The notes: generated from the letters alone by a model not told the origin. Shown: positions 43,114 to 52,986, numbered from the stretch's first letter. The stretch: DNA of 64,000 nucleotides from Fastidiosipila sp964627125 (GCA_964627125.1 CAZVJQ010000004.1:1-64000), one strand, 5' to 3'. Program-made: numbers and translations.

Positions 43114-44556
43114 ATGAGAGACATTTATAAAGTATTTAAAGATAATATTCAGAATCTACTTCCAGCTATAGATGGACTAATAATTTTAGGTCTATCAGCA
43201 GGTTTAGATTCTGTTTGTCTTTTTGACATGTTCTTAAAATACTTAGAAGAATTCCCTGGAGAATTTTCTTTAATTTCTCATCATCAAAATCACTTAATCA
43301 GGGATGAAGCTGAAAAAGACTTGGAATTAGCTAGGAAAGTATCTGAAGAAAATGGTATAGAGTTTTACTATTCAGTAGATGATGTGCCTAAATTAAGCTC
43401 TCAGAATTCTCGCAATGAAGAGGATATGGGAAGAGAAGTAAGATATAAGAATTGGCTTAAGCTAGTTGACAAATTCAGTAGTGATTATTCTGATATAAGA
43501 GTAGCAACTGCACACCATGCTAATGATCAAGCAGAAACTGTTCTTTTAAACTTATCTCGTGGTAGTTCATTAAAAGGATTAGCTGGGATCGAAAGAAAAA
43601 GAGACATTTTCATTAGACCATTACTAAATATCACTAAAAATGAACTCTATGAGTATGCTAAAACTAACGAACTAGAGTGGAATGAAGATTATACAAATTT
43701 TGATAGTGATCATAGAAGGAACTTTCTTAGAAATGTAATAATTCCTGAATGGGAAGGAAATACAGATGATGGTTTAGTTAATAGAATTGCTAATACAGCA
43801 AGTATACTGGCAGATGTAAACTCATTTTTTGAGGATTATTTAGAGAAAATTAGATTAGATTTAGTTATTGAAGGGAACATTGATTTTTACAATCCTAAAT
43901 ACAATTACTATGATTTGAAAAAGTATCATGACGTAGATGATCGCTTAAAAAAATCTCTTATTGCTCATATATTGAAATCAGAAAAACTTTTGAAAGATGT
44001 ATTTGCAGTTCATATTGAGAATATCTATGATTTGCTAAATGAGAATCGTGGTGAAAAGAGTGTTGATCTACCATTTGAGTATGTTCTAACCAAGAATAGA
44101 AAGTTCTTCTATTTATATCAGGGAGAATATATATCGAATGAGTTGAGTGCAAAGATTAACCCAGTGAACTTGCTTGAACTTATAGAAACAAATTCCAATT
44201 CTTACATTAAATATATTGAAGACGAAGGTGTAATGAATAACGCTGATTTTCTTGTTAAGCAAGTAGATATTCAGGACATTGAAATTAGAAATTTTAAGAC
44301 TGGGGACTATTTGATAAGAAAAGATGGTAAGAAAGTACTATTAAAGGAATATTTCAGTGAAAAGTTACTAAGGCTAGAGCTGCGTGACACTATAATTCTA
44401 TTAGCTAAAAACAGCGAAGTACTATCTATAGGGAAGAGAATAATTAATAATAAGTTTTTATTAAATTCGGAAAATGCTGATATATTAAACAGCGATTCTG
44501 TCAGAATGGAATACAATGCCTTTATATGGTATAATTTTTCGGAAAAAACGTTATAA
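43114..44556 (+). CDS. tilS: tRNA(Ile)-lysidine synthetase
   Basis: Converts C34 of the AUA-reading tRNA-Ile to lysidine, an essential modification. The PP-loop reads LSAGLDSVCL near residue 29 (usual SGGxDS, with Ala at the second position). Later motifs are VATAHHANDQAETVLLNLSRGS and RPLLNITKNELYEYAK. A long C-terminal region (about 220-480) contains the substrate-binding domain, weakly conserved. It lies between dnaB and hpt; tilS-hpt-ftsH is a well-known Bacillota order. Confidence 0.93.
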   Translation: MRDIYKVFKDNIQNLLPAIDGLIILGLSAGLDSVCLFDMFLKYLEEFPGEFSLISHHQNHLIRDEAEKDLELARKVSEENGIEFYYSVDDVPKLSSQNSRNEEDMGREVRYKNWLKLVDKFSSDYSDIRVATAHHANDQAETVLLNLSRGSSLKGLAGIERKRDIFIRPLLNITKNELYEYAKTNELEWNEDYTNFDSDHRRNFLRNVIIPEWEGNTDDGLVNRIANTASILADVNSFFEDYLEKIRLDLVIEGNIDFYNPKYNYYDLKKYHDVDDRLKKSLIAHILKSEKLLKDVFAVHIENIYDLLNENRGEKSVDLPFEYVLTKNRKFFYLYQGEYISNELSAKINPVNLLELIETNSNSYIKYIEDEGVMNNADFLVKQVDIQDIEIRNFKTGDYLIRKDGKKVLLKEYFSEKLLRLELRDTIILLAKNSEVLSIGKRIINNKFLLNSENADILNSDSVRMEYNAFIWYNFSEKTL

Positions 44557-44569
44557 AAGGGAGTCAATA

Positions 44570-45100
44570 ATGAGCTTGGGTGTTAGTGATGTAATGATTT
44601 CAAAAGAAGAAATCCAAGAAATGTGTAAAAAGTTAGGTGCTCAAATTTCCAAGGATTATGAAGGTAAAGAAATTTTATTTGTTGGAGTATTGAGTGGAGC
44701 ATTTGTATTCTTAGCAGACTTAATTAGACATGTTACAGTCCCAAATAAAGTTGAATTTATGAAAGTAAGTAGCTACGGTTCTGGTACTGTTAGTACAGGA
44801 AACGTTAAAATACTGCAAGATGTAACTGAAGACTTGGAAGGTAAGCACGTAATTATTGTTGAAGATATCATTGATACTGGTCATACATTAGCTAAATTAG
44901 GACCTTTACTAAAAACTCGTAGACCAGCAAGCTTAGCACTTTGTACTGCGTTTGATAAATTCGAGAGAAGAGAAGTTGAATTAGATATCGACTACATTGG
45001 TATGCAAATTCCTGATGAGTTTATTGTTGGTTATGGCTTGGATTATGATGGTTACTATCGTAATTTACCGGATGTAAGATATATGAAAGAAATGAATTAG
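44570..45100 (+). CDS. hpt: Hypoxanthine phosphoribosyltransferase
   Basis: Salvages hypoxanthine and guanine to IMP and GMP with PRPP. The PRPP-binding signature is VIIVEDIIDTGHTL (about 98-111), with LSGAFVFLADL upstream and DEFIVGYGLDYDGYYRNLP at the C-terminus, typical of HPRT. It is 176 residues from ATG 44570 behind AAAGGGAG; an earlier in-frame ATG lies inside tilS. It forms the tilS-hpt-ftsH trio. Confidence 0.96.
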   Translation: MSLGVSDVMISKEEIQEMCKKLGAQISKDYEGKEILFVGVLSGAFVFLADLIRHVTVPNKVEFMKVSSYGSGTVSTGNVKILQDVTEDLEGKHVIIVEDIIDTGHTLAKLGPLLKTRRPASLALCTAFDKFERREVELDIDYIGMQIPDEFIVGYGLDYDGYYRNLPDVRYMKEMN

Positions 45101-45133
45101 TAAATTTTAAGGAAATTAGGAGAAAACTAGATA

Positions 45134-47083
45134 ATGAGTCAAAAAAATGAGAAAAAGAATAATAGCGGCGGTGGCTTTTCTTTTTACATTATATTAATTG
45201 TAATTATTATTGTATTAGCTAGCTTGTTCAGTAGAGGGGCAAGTGGTGTTGATCTATCTTATTCAGAAATCTTAGAACAAATTAGAAGTGGTAATGTTGA
45301 AGAAGCTGTTATTTCTGGTAGCTCTTTACAAGTATCATTTAAAAATGAAGTTCAAGGAGCAGAAGGCACAAGTAAGCAAATTTCACCATACTGGATGAAT
45401 GATCTACTTGATGAATTAAAACAAGCAGAATCTGCACATAACATGGACTTCGATTATTCAGAGCCAGCTAATATAGCTAACTGGCTTAATATAATTTTAC
45501 TGTTACTAATGTTTGGTAGTATGGCATTCTTCATTTGGATGATGTTCTCAAGACAATCCGGTGAAACAAGAGGTGCAATGAACTTCGCTAGAAGTAAGGC
45601 ACGACTCGCTGACCCCGATGAGAATACAGTTACATTCGAGGATGTCGCTGGTGCAAAAGAAGAGAAATCGGAGCTGCAAGAGGTCGTTGACTTCCTTAAG
45701 AGTCCGGCAAAATACGAAAAACTTGGTGCAAAAATCCCTAGAGGTGTCCTATTAGTGGGTCCTCCAGGTACTGGTAAGACATTATTGGCAAAAGCCGTTG
45801 CAGGTGAAGCTGGAGTTCCATTCTATTCAATCAGTGGTTCTGACTTCGTTGAAATGTATGTCGGTGTTGGTGCATCAAGAGTTAGAGACCTATTTGAAAC
45901 AGCTAAGAAGAATTCACCAGCAATTATTTTTATCGATGAGATTGATGCTGTTGGTAGAAAACGTGGTTCAGGTATGGGTGGATCACACGATGAGAGAGAA
46001 CAAACACTAAACCAATTATTAGTTGAGATGGATGGTTTCTCACCAAGCTCAAACGTAATTGTTATAGCAGCTACAAACAGACAAGATATTCTTGACCCAG
46101 CCCTATTAAGACCTGGTAGATTCGATAGAACAGTTACTGTAAATAGACCTGACCAAAATGAACGTGAGGCTATATTAAAAGTACATGCTAGAAATAAACC
46201 TCTTGCAGATGATGTTAACTTTAAAGAAATCGCTCAAACAACTCCTGGATTTACTGGTGCTGACTTAGCAAACTTATTGAATGAGGCTGCTTTGGCCGCT
46301 GCTAAGAAAGGACAAAGTGAAATTTCTTACCAAGATATTTCATCATCAGTATTTAAGGTTATTTTAGGACCTGAGAAAGAAAGTAGATTAATTAATGATA
46401 AAGAACGTATTTTAACTGCATACCACGAGGGAGGACATGCTCTAACCTTACGTTCAGTATCCGAAACTGATAGAGTCGAAAGAGTATCTATTATCCCTGC
46501 AGGTCAAGCTGGTGGTTATACAGCACATAAACCATTTGAAGATATTTACTTTAATACTGAGAATCAATTATTGGCAGATATTATGGTAAGTCTTGGTGGT
46601 AGAGCTGCAGAAGAACTAGCATTTGGAGAAATCAGTACTGGTGCTTCAAATGACTTAGAAAAATCAAGTTCTATGGCTAGAAATATGATTACAAGATTTG
46701 GTATGAGTAAAAAATTACCTAACCAAGTATTTGGTTCAGATGATGACAATCCATACTCTGGAGCACAAACCACATACTCAAATGATTTAGCTAAGATTAT
46801 TGATCAAGAAGTAACAGATATTATTAATAATTCATACAATAAAGTATTGAACATTCTTACAGAGAAGAGAGCTGTTCTTGATGCAATTGCTAATTACTTA
46901 ATGGAAAATGAGAGAATGGATGGCGATATGTTCGAGCAAGTATATATCGAGAATACTACAGAAGAGCAAAGAGCAAATGATCCTGTAAATGCAGGTGTTG
47001 AGAATGCGGCAAGAAGAAATGCAGCTAAGTTTTCACCATCTGAACAAGAGTTCTCAGACGTTGAGTCAGTAGAAAATGCATAA
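45134..47083 (+). CDS. ftsH: ATP-dependent zinc metalloprotease FtsH
   Basis: Membrane-anchored AAA+ protease that removes damaged membrane and regulatory proteins. Two membrane helices (about 13-32 and 112-134) flank an extracytoplasmic loop. Walker A is GPPGTGKT (about 208), Walker B is IIFIDEIDAVG, followed by the SRH and the zinc motif HEGGH (about 431-435). It is 649 residues, normal. One GCTTTGGCC motif lies inside (46289-46297). It is the last gene before a convergent terminator. Confidence 0.97.
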   Translation: MSQKNEKKNNSGGGFSFYIILIVIIIVLASLFSRGASGVDLSYSEILEQIRSGNVEEAVISGSSLQVSFKNEVQGAEGTSKQISPYWMNDLLDELKQAESAHNMDFDYSEPANIANWLNIILLLLMFGSMAFFIWMMFSRQSGETRGAMNFARSKARLADPDENTVTFEDVAGAKEEKSELQEVVDFLKSPAKYEKLGAKIPRGVLLVGPPGTGKTLLAKAVAGEAGVPFYSISGSDFVEMYVGVGASRVRDLFETAKKNSPAIIFIDEIDAVGRKRGSGMGGSHDEREQTLNQLLVEMDGFSPSSNVIVIAATNRQDILDPALLRPGRFDRTVTVNRPDQNEREAILKVHARNKPLADDVNFKEIAQTTPGFTGADLANLLNEAALAAAKKGQSEISYQDISSSVFKVILGPEKESRLINDKERILTAYHEGGHALTLRSVSETDRVERVSIIPAGQAGGYTAHKPFEDIYFNTENQLLADIMVSLGGRAAEELAFGEISTGASNDLEKSSSMARNMITRFGMSKKLPNQVFGSDDDNPYSGAQTTYSNDLAKIIDQEVTDIINNSYNKVLNILTEKRAVLDAIANYLMENERMDGDMFEQVYIENTTEEQRANDPVNAGVENAARRNAAKFSPSEQEFSDVESVENA

Positions 47084-47111
47084 TTTTAAATTTATTTTTG
47101 AGCAAAAAATT

Positions 47112-47142
47112 AGGTCCTGGTTTATTTTACCAGGACCTTTTG
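47112..47142. terminator. Bidirectional terminator between ftsH and murC
   Basis: A perfect 10-bp stem AGGTCCTGGT/ACCAGGACCT with a 7-base loop is followed by TTTT and flanked by A-rich sequence upstream, shared by convergent genes. Confidence 0.88.
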
Positions 47143-47144
47143 TA

Positions 47145-48608
47145 TTACTTATTGTATGTACCATGTTCGGTCTTACAAAACTCTCTAGCTGCTTCTCTTA
47201 AGTCTTCAGGACCTAAGAATAAGATTAGATCATCTTGTTCGACTCTATCCTTAAATATATCAACTAGGTCATCAACTGAATTTGCTGAGACTGCTTCATT
47301 GTACTTAGATGAGAAGTCTTCGGCGAACTTTTCAGCGCTTTGGCCATAATCGTCAAACTCTCTAGATGAGTAGATTTTGTAATAAACAACAAATGGATAT
47401 TCCTTGAGAAGCTCAATGTAATCATCATAATAATCTCTAGCACGGCTATAGTTTAAGATTTGAACTATTGGCCAAATACGGTTATCAGTAACTTCATTAG
47501 CGGCTTCAAGTGTGACTTCAATTTCAGTGGGGTGATGGGCATAGTCAGCTACTACATCAGCTCCTAGGAAGCTACCGAAGTAATCAAATCGTCCGCTAAC
47601 TCCTTTAAACTTGGTTAAAGCAGCTTGTTCAGCTTCAATAGTGCTTCCATGTAAATGAGCCATAATTATAGCGACTAGAGCATTGCTGACATTGTGTTTA
47701 CCAGGGACACCTAATGTAAATTCAGCGTAAAATTCATTATTTTTATATACTTCAAAGCTAGCTGATGAACTTTCGTGAGTTAAGTTTTTGTAGTAGAAAT
47801 CAGCTTGCTGTTCTTGTGATTTATCGTACTCGCCAAAAGTGATAATGTTAGGAGTTGTTAAATTATTTTCAGCAAGTTTCTCTTGATACTTAGCCAAAAA
47901 CTCAGGAATATTATCAGCATCTGCAGGGAGAATGAGGTTTCCACCTTCATTTAGCTTAAGTGCAAAATCTACGAATGCATCAATAATATTTTCTAAACTA
48001 CCGTAGTAATCTAAATGGTCTGCATCTATGTTAAGTATCGCAGAGCTTGTAGAATTAAAGTTCAAGAAAGATTTCTTATATTCATCTGCTTCATTTACTA
48101 GCAGTGTGTCAGAACCTAGTCGAACAGAATGATTATCGAAGTGTTCGAATTCAGAACCTAAGTGAACAGTAGGGTTTTTACTTGCTTCCATTAAGATAAG
48201 AGCAGTTAAACCACTAGTTGTTGATTTACCGTGAGTACCTGCTATGTTGATTACTTGATCAAACCTTCTTGTTAACCAGCCTAAAAATTCAGCTCTAGTG
48301 ACTGTATTAATATTTAATTCACGAGCCTGTAATAATTCTGGATTAGAATCTGGGATAGCCGAAGAGTAGACTACTAAATCTGGTTGATAATTAAGAATAT
48401 TTGGAGCAACTTGCTCATTATTAATCTCAACACCCATATCTATTAATCTTCTAGTTTGGCTTGAAATTCTAGGATCAGATCCAGAAACTTGAAAGTTTAG
48501 ATTTAAGGCAATTGCTGCTAGACCAGACATACTAATACCATCAATACCAATAAAATAAATTTTACTATTTTCTGGTATATGGTTTAAAACATTTTTACTA
48601 TTTGTCAT
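47145..48608 (-). CDS. murC: UDP-N-acetylmuramate--L-alanine ligase
   Basis: Adds L-alanine to UDP-MurNAc in peptidoglycan precursor synthesis. Motifs: IYFIGIDGISMSGLAAIAL near the start, ATP loop IAGTHGKSTTSG (about 117-128, Ser in place of the usual Thr), LLVNEADEYKKSF, LNIDADHLDYY, and VVADYAHHPTEIE. It is 487 residues, typical. It stands alone on the minus strand between ftsH and the LCP gene, away from other cell-wall genes. Confidence 0.95.
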   Translation of the reverse strand: MTNSKNVLNHIPENSKIYFIGIDGISMSGLAAIALNLNFQVSGSDPRISSQTRRLIDMGVEINNEQVAPNILNYQPDLVVYSSAIPDSNPELLQARELNINTVTRAEFLGWLTRRFDQVINIAGTHGKSTTSGLTALILMEASKNPTVHLGSEFEHFDNHSVRLGSDTLLVNEADEYKKSFLNFNSTSSAILNIDADHLDYYGSLENIIDAFVDFALKLNEGGNLILPADADNIPEFLAKYQEKLAENNLTTPNIITFGEYDKSQEQQADFYYKNLTHESSSASFEVYKNNEFYAEFTLGVPGKHNVSNALVAIIMAHLHGSTIEAEQAALTKFKGVSGRFDYFGSFLGADVVADYAHHPTEIEVTLEAANEVTDNRIWPIVQILNYSRARDYYDDYIELLKEYPFVVYYKIYSSREFDDYGQSAEKFAEDFSSKYNEAVSANSVDDLVDIFKDRVEQDDLILFLGPEDLREAAREFCKTEHGTYNK

Positions 48609-48710
48609 ATATAATCGCTTTCATAAATAATTTGAATTATGTAAATATTTTAACACTCTATGAAAATACTTTCATTAACTGCTAAAATAAGACGCAAAGA
48701 GGAAATAATA

Positions 48711-49766
48711 ATGGGAAATAAAAAAGGTTTTGGTTTCTATTTAGGTAGATTTTTAATAGTAATGGTTGGACTAATTATAGGGGCCATTGTATTCTTATAT
48801 CAAACACTTGGAAATGTTGATTTCGTTAATATTCAAGGTGTGGACCAGGATAATACTAACGATAATAATTTAGCTGAATATTTTAGAATAGCTGAGAGTC
48901 AAGATGAAGGTAATTTAGGGCATGTAGAGTTATTCATAGATCCAGACTATCCTATTACTTATGTTGAGCAAAAAGATTCAAATGTTGAAAATATTTTAGT
49001 CTTTGGTATTGATTCTAGAGGTGAAGAGGCAGCTCGTGCTGACAGTATCATGATTGTTACTGTTAATAGAAATGATAATAGCATTAAATTAACATCTGTA
49101 TTAAGAGATACTGAAATGAATATGAATAGTTCTGCTGGAAGTAGAAATAAGGTTAATGCATCTTATGCCTTCGGTGGTGTCGGTATGTTGATTAATACTT
49201 TAAACAGTAACTTAGATTTAGATATTCAAAGATTTGTTATGTTTGATTTCTGGAGTGCTGTAGGTTTCGTCGATGCATTAGGCGGTGTTACTTTAAATAT
49301 ATCTAGTCAAGCAGAACTAGATGCAACAAATGATGTAATTAATGGTACTTCTAATGTATTAGGAGAAAATCCAAGTGACTATCATTTACAGAGTACCGGT
49401 GAAATTGAGATGAATGGTATTCAAGCAATTTCTTGGGCAAGAGTAAGAGCTATAGATTCAGACTTCGGTAGAACTTCAAGACAAAGAATGTTAGCTGATA
49501 GCATGATTGAAGAATTCTCTAATAAAAATCTTATATCACAAGGTAATTTCGCTGTATCAGTTTTAAACCAACTTGAAACTAATATTGATAGAAACAACAT
49601 GGTGAGAATAGGGTTTAATGCAGTTGGTCTATTAGGAAATAGAGATCAATATTATGTTCCTCAAGAAGGTATGTATGATGTGAACTATAACAATTGGAAT
49701 ATGATTTATGACCCAGCTGTTCAAATTCCAGACCTACATAATTTCATTTGGAATACAGGTGAATAA
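48711..49766 (+). CDS. LytR-CpsA-Psr (LCP) family protein
   Basis: LCP enzymes transfer anionic glycopolymers such as teichoic acid from lipid carriers to peptidoglycan outside the membrane. The protein has one N-terminal anchor (about 12-32). The LCP core includes NILVFGIDSRGEEAARADSIMIVTV, VLRDTEMNM (catalytic Asp/Arg region) and NKVNASYAFGG. It is 351 residues from ATG 48711 behind AGAGGAAA; an in-frame ATG at 48660 lacks a site. The next gene starts two bases later, so the two are coupled. Confidence 0.92.
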   Translation: MGNKKGFGFYLGRFLIVMVGLIIGAIVFLYQTLGNVDFVNIQGVDQDNTNDNNLAEYFRIAESQDEGNLGHVELFIDPDYPITYVEQKDSNVENILVFGIDSRGEEAARADSIMIVTVNRNDNSIKLTSVLRDTEMNMNSSAGSRNKVNASYAFGGVGMLINTLNSNLDLDIQRFVMFDFWSAVGFVDALGGVTLNISSQAELDATNDVINGTSNVLGENPSDYHLQSTGEIEMNGIQAISWARVRAIDSDFGRTSRQRMLADSMIEEFSNKNLISQGNFAVSVLNQLETNIDRNNMVRIGFNAVGLLGNRDQYYVPQEGMYDVNYNNWNMIYDPAVQIPDLHNFIWNTGE

Positions 49767-49767
49767 T

Positions 49768-50442
49768 ATGAATAATAATCAAGAATCCATGCCAAATCTA
49801 GATGTAAAAAGAGTAGATGAGAAGATTGAAGAACTAACTCAGTCAGTTAATAATCATCCAAACCCACTTACTCAGAAAGAATTAGATTACTATAAAAGAG
49901 CAAGAGAAGAGGCTTTAAGAAGACAAAGTAAGGTTAAGCCTGTTAGCTCTTTAAACAATGTTCAGAAGAATAATTTTAACCCGAATTTAAAACCTGCTAG
50001 TAATCAAGATATAAATAATTCTCAATATATGAGAAACCATAGTCCTGAAAACTATCAAAAAACTGGTATTAGCCCTTATCCTGTGAATGTCAATAATAAT
50101 CAAAATCAAAATGTACAGCCGCCTGTAAGCGAATATGCCAGACCTATAACCGCGGAACATAAGGCTGAACAAGACAAGATTAAGCATATTGAGAAACAAA
50201 GGTACTATGATTCAAGATATGCAGATGGTAAATCTAATAAATCAAAGAGTAGAAATTTTGAATTAAGACAATCTGAACGTAGTAGAGAAATTAGCCAAAA
50301 TAATACTTATGAAGAGCAAAGAAATTTTCAAGAACCTAGACCTAAGAGAAGAAGAAGTCGTTGGATCTTTTGGCTATTATACTTATTAATCGGGATTGCA
50401 ATTGGATATTTAGTGCCACTACTATTACTCCGACTTCTATAA
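49768..50442 (+). CDS. Tail-anchored Asn/Gln-rich protein, unknown
   Basis: Not recognised. It has 224 residues: a coiled start (VDEKIEELTQSVNNHPNPLTQKELDYYKRA), a long Asn/Gln/Pro-rich presumably disordered part, a basic patch PKRRRSR and one C-terminal membrane helix (about 200-220). The topology suggests a cytoplasmic protein held by its tail. It starts 1 base after the LCP stop and probably acts with it at the envelope (inference). Confidence 0.72.
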   Translation: MNNNQESMPNLDVKRVDEKIEELTQSVNNHPNPLTQKELDYYKRAREEALRRQSKVKPVSSLNNVQKNNFNPNLKPASNQDINNSQYMRNHSPENYQKTGISPYPVNVNNNQNQNVQPPVSEYARPITAEHKAEQDKIKHIEKQRYYDSRYADGKSNKSKSRNFELRQSERSREISQNNTYEEQRNFQEPRPKRRRSRWIFWLLYLLIGIAIGYLVPLLLLRLL

Positions 50443-50468
50443 AGTTTTATTTAGTATATAAATATGAC

Positions 50469-50502
50469 AATGGCCACCTCGCTTGAAGTAGCCATTAGTT
50501 TT
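50469..50502. terminator. Probable terminator between convergent genes
   Basis: AATGGC/GCCATT (50469-50474, 50491-50496) forms a 6-bp base with weaker inner pairs, followed by AGTTTTA. It separates the tail-anchored protein gene from the minus-strand prs pair. Confidence 0.55.
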
Positions 50503-50518
50503 ATAGTTATCAGAAGAT

Positions 50519-51760
50519 TTAGTTATTATTAAATAGACGTTGCTCTTTACTTCTATGTAATAATTCAGCGATTTGAGATGATTGATCTAATATTCCTGAG
50601 ATTGATGCTTGGTGATTTAATGCATCTATTAGTTCTGCTGTCATATTACTCATATCTACATCTCTATACCATGGTCTTGCTAGCATCTCCTCAGAGTGTG
50701 CTGTTAAGTTAGTACCATATAGTCTATGCAGATGACCATTGTTATATGCTTCATCTAGTGGAGCTAATCCATTTGTTAGAAGTGGGTAGGTTGCTAACAT
50801 TAATACATTCTTAGCACCTAGTTCTTCTTTTAATGTCTTGGCTGTTCTAGTTACAGTTTCACCTGAGAAGACAATATCATCAATTATTACAGCTGTTTTA
50901 CCTTCTAAATCATTACCTAGATAATTGAAGTTAACAATTGGGTTTTTACCATTTTCTCTAGTGCTAAAATCTCTTTCTCTAAAGAATGTACCAACTTGTA
51001 AGCCAAGCATGGAAGCGTAGTAAGTAGCACGCTTCATACCTTTTTCATCCGGACTAATAATAATAGTTTGCTCAGGATCATTAAAATCAATGTCTGGATT
51101 TTCACTAATAACTGATTTTAATAGGCTGTATGAAGTTGGAATGTTTTCAATTCCATATAATGGAATTGCATTTTCAACTCTTGGTTCATGTGGGTCAAAA
51201 GTCATAATAACTTGAACACCCATTCTATTTAATTCTTTAAGCATGTTTGCTGCATCTAAAGACTCTCTAGATGTTCTAATATCTTGCAAGCCTTGGTATA
51301 AGTATGGCATTACAACACTAATTCTTCTAGCCTTATTACTTGCTGCTAAAATCACTCTCTTAATGTTTTGGAAGTGCTCGTCTGGTGACATTGGAACTTC
51401 TCTTTGGAACATCTTGTAAGTTGTATAGTGGTTAGTTACATCACTAAAAATATATAAGTCATGACCACGGACAGTGTCGTGAAGGGTGGCTTTGCCCTCG
51501 CCGGAAGCAAAACGAGTAATCTCAGTATTTACCATGAAGTTATTTCTCATGAAACCAGGTTCATTAGTTAAAAGAGAAGGATACTTTTGAACTGTATTCA
51601 TTCTTAAGTTGTATAGATGTCTATCAACCTTTTGGACGAATTCTTCAGTACCTGGTAGTGAAATCAAACCTACAGGACCATTTGTCTCCATGAAGTTTGC
51701 ACCTGCAGAGTTATACATGTAGTAATTATCATCATTTAATTGGAATTGTATACCAGCCAT
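50519..51760 (-). CDS. Ribose-phosphate pyrophosphokinase paralogue with altered ATP-binding loop
   Basis: Long-form PRPP synthetase family (413 residues), second gene of a tandem pair. The PRPP-binding loop is intact: VIIDDIVFSGETVTRTAKTLK. The metal/ribose-5-phosphate region is TFDPHEPRVENA. In the flexible ATP loop the sequence is YQGLQDIRTSRESLDA, where the upstream copy has YESRQHRRSSRESLDA and classical enzymes have RQDRK. Two Arg are thus replaced by Leu and Ile. It may be catalytically weak or regulatory, like the PRPP synthetase-associated proteins of animals (inference). It overlaps the upstream copy by one base (TAATG). Confidence 0.85.
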   Translation of the reverse strand: MAGIQFQLNDDNYYMYNSAGANFMETNGPVGLISLPGTEEFVQKVDRHLYNLRMNTVQKYPSLLTNEPGFMRNNFMVNTEITRFASGEGKATLHDTVRGHDLYIFSDVTNHYTTYKMFQREVPMSPDEHFQNIKRVILAASNKARRISVVMPYLYQGLQDIRTSRESLDAANMLKELNRMGVQVIMTFDPHEPRVENAIPLYGIENIPTSYSLLKSVISENPDIDFNDPEQTIIISPDEKGMKRATYYASMLGLQVGTFFRERDFSTRENGKNPIVNFNYLGNDLEGKTAVIIDDIVFSGETVTRTAKTLKEELGAKNVLMLATYPLLTNGLAPLDEAYNNGHLHRLYGTNLTAHSEEMLARPWYRDVDMSNMTAELIDALNHQASISGILDQSSQIAELLHRSKEQRLFNNN

Positions 51761-52986
51761 TATTCACTCTCCTTATTTCTAATGCTATCTAAATATTCAT
51801 TAATTTTATTAGTTTGATCAATTAAGTCAGACATAGAAGCATCGTGGTTTAAAGCATCAACAATAAGTGCAACGAAGTTTGAACAATCAATATCGTAGTA
51901 CCAATCTCTAGCTAGTAATTCAGGAGTTCTATAAACTAAGTTACTGCTAAATACATAATCGATATGACCATCTTCATATGCCTTATCAAAATTATCTAGA
52001 CCAGATGAGAAGAGAGCGAAGGTTGTACAACAGATAACTCGTTTTGCACCACGTGCTTTCATTTCCTTAGCGATGTCTAACATGGAATCACCACTAGCAA
52101 TCATGTCATCGATAACAATAACATCTTTACCTTCAATATTATCACCTAAGAATTCATGAGCAATAATAGGGTTACGACCATCAACAATTTTTGTATAATC
52201 GCGTAGCTTATAGAATGTTCCTAATGGTTGTTCAAGTAAATTTGAAAAGTACATAACTCTATCAATTGCACCTTCATCTGGAGCAACAAATACAAGACTA
52301 TCACCGAAGAAATCTATCCCTTCAACATTTTCGTGTAAAGCTGTTATTAATTGATTATGGATTGGAATATTTTCAAATCCAGAAATAGGAGTTGCATTTG
52401 AAACTCTAGGGTCATGAGCATCAAATGTAATTAAGTTATCTACTCCTAATACTTCTAATTCTTCAAGCATCCATGCAGCATCTAGAGATTCTCTAGAACT
52501 ACGTCTATGTTGTCTACTCTCATATAAGAAAGGCATAATTACATTAATACGTCTTGCCTTACCACTAGCTGCCAAAATTAATCTTTTTAAATCTTGGAAG
52601 TGTTCATCAGGTGTCATTATTTTATCTTCACCATAGAATTTATAAGTAGCAGAGTAATTCATAACATCGACGAAAATAAATAAGTCATGTCCTCTTACAG
52701 TATCTTTAAAAGTAGCAGTCGCTTCACCAGTTGCAATTCTATTATTGTATGAAACTACTCGATAATCATCTCTCAAGAAACCATGTGATTTTATTTCAGC
52801 ATCAGCAGAGTATCTATTTCTTCTTTTAGCTAAATATTCATTTACTTGACTAGTAAATTCTTTTGCTCCTGGAGTTGCAACTAGACCAATAGGTCCTACA
52901 GGCTCCATATAATTATCACCGTCATGTTTATAACTATAATATGATCTATATGGTGATTGTCCCTTGAGCTCAGAAGACTCGTTCAT
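51760..52986 (-). CDS. prs: Ribose-phosphate pyrophosphokinase (PRPP synthetase), long form
   Basis: Makes PRPP from ribose-5-phosphate and ATP for nucleotide, His and Trp synthesis. The PRPP loop VIVIDDMIASGDSMLDIAKEM (about 270-290), the divalent-metal region TFDAHDPRVSNA and the ATP loop YESRQHRRSSRESLDA are present. The 408 residues exceed the ~315 of the classical enzyme, with an N-terminal extension typical of the clostridial long form. It starts behind GGAGGA. This copy keeps the catalytic arginines, so it is the likely active enzyme of the pair. Confidence 0.92.
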   Translation of the reverse strand: MNESSELKGQSPYRSYYSYKHDGDNYMEPVGPIGLVATPGAKEFTSQVNEYLAKRRNRYSADAEIKSHGFLRDDYRVVSYNNRIATGEATATFKDTVRGHDLFIFVDVMNYSATYKFYGEDKIMTPDEHFQDLKRLILAASGKARRINVIMPFLYESRQHRRSSRESLDAAWMLEELEVLGVDNLITFDAHDPRVSNATPISGFENIPIHNQLITALHENVEGIDFFGDSLVFVAPDEGAIDRVMYFSNLLEQPLGTFYKLRDYTKIVDGRNPIIAHEFLGDNIEGKDVIVIDDMIASGDSMLDIAKEMKARGAKRVICCTTFALFSSGLDNFDKAYEDGHIDYVFSSNLVYRTPELLARDWYYDIDCSNFVALIVDALNHDASMSDLIDQTNKINEYLDSIRNKESE

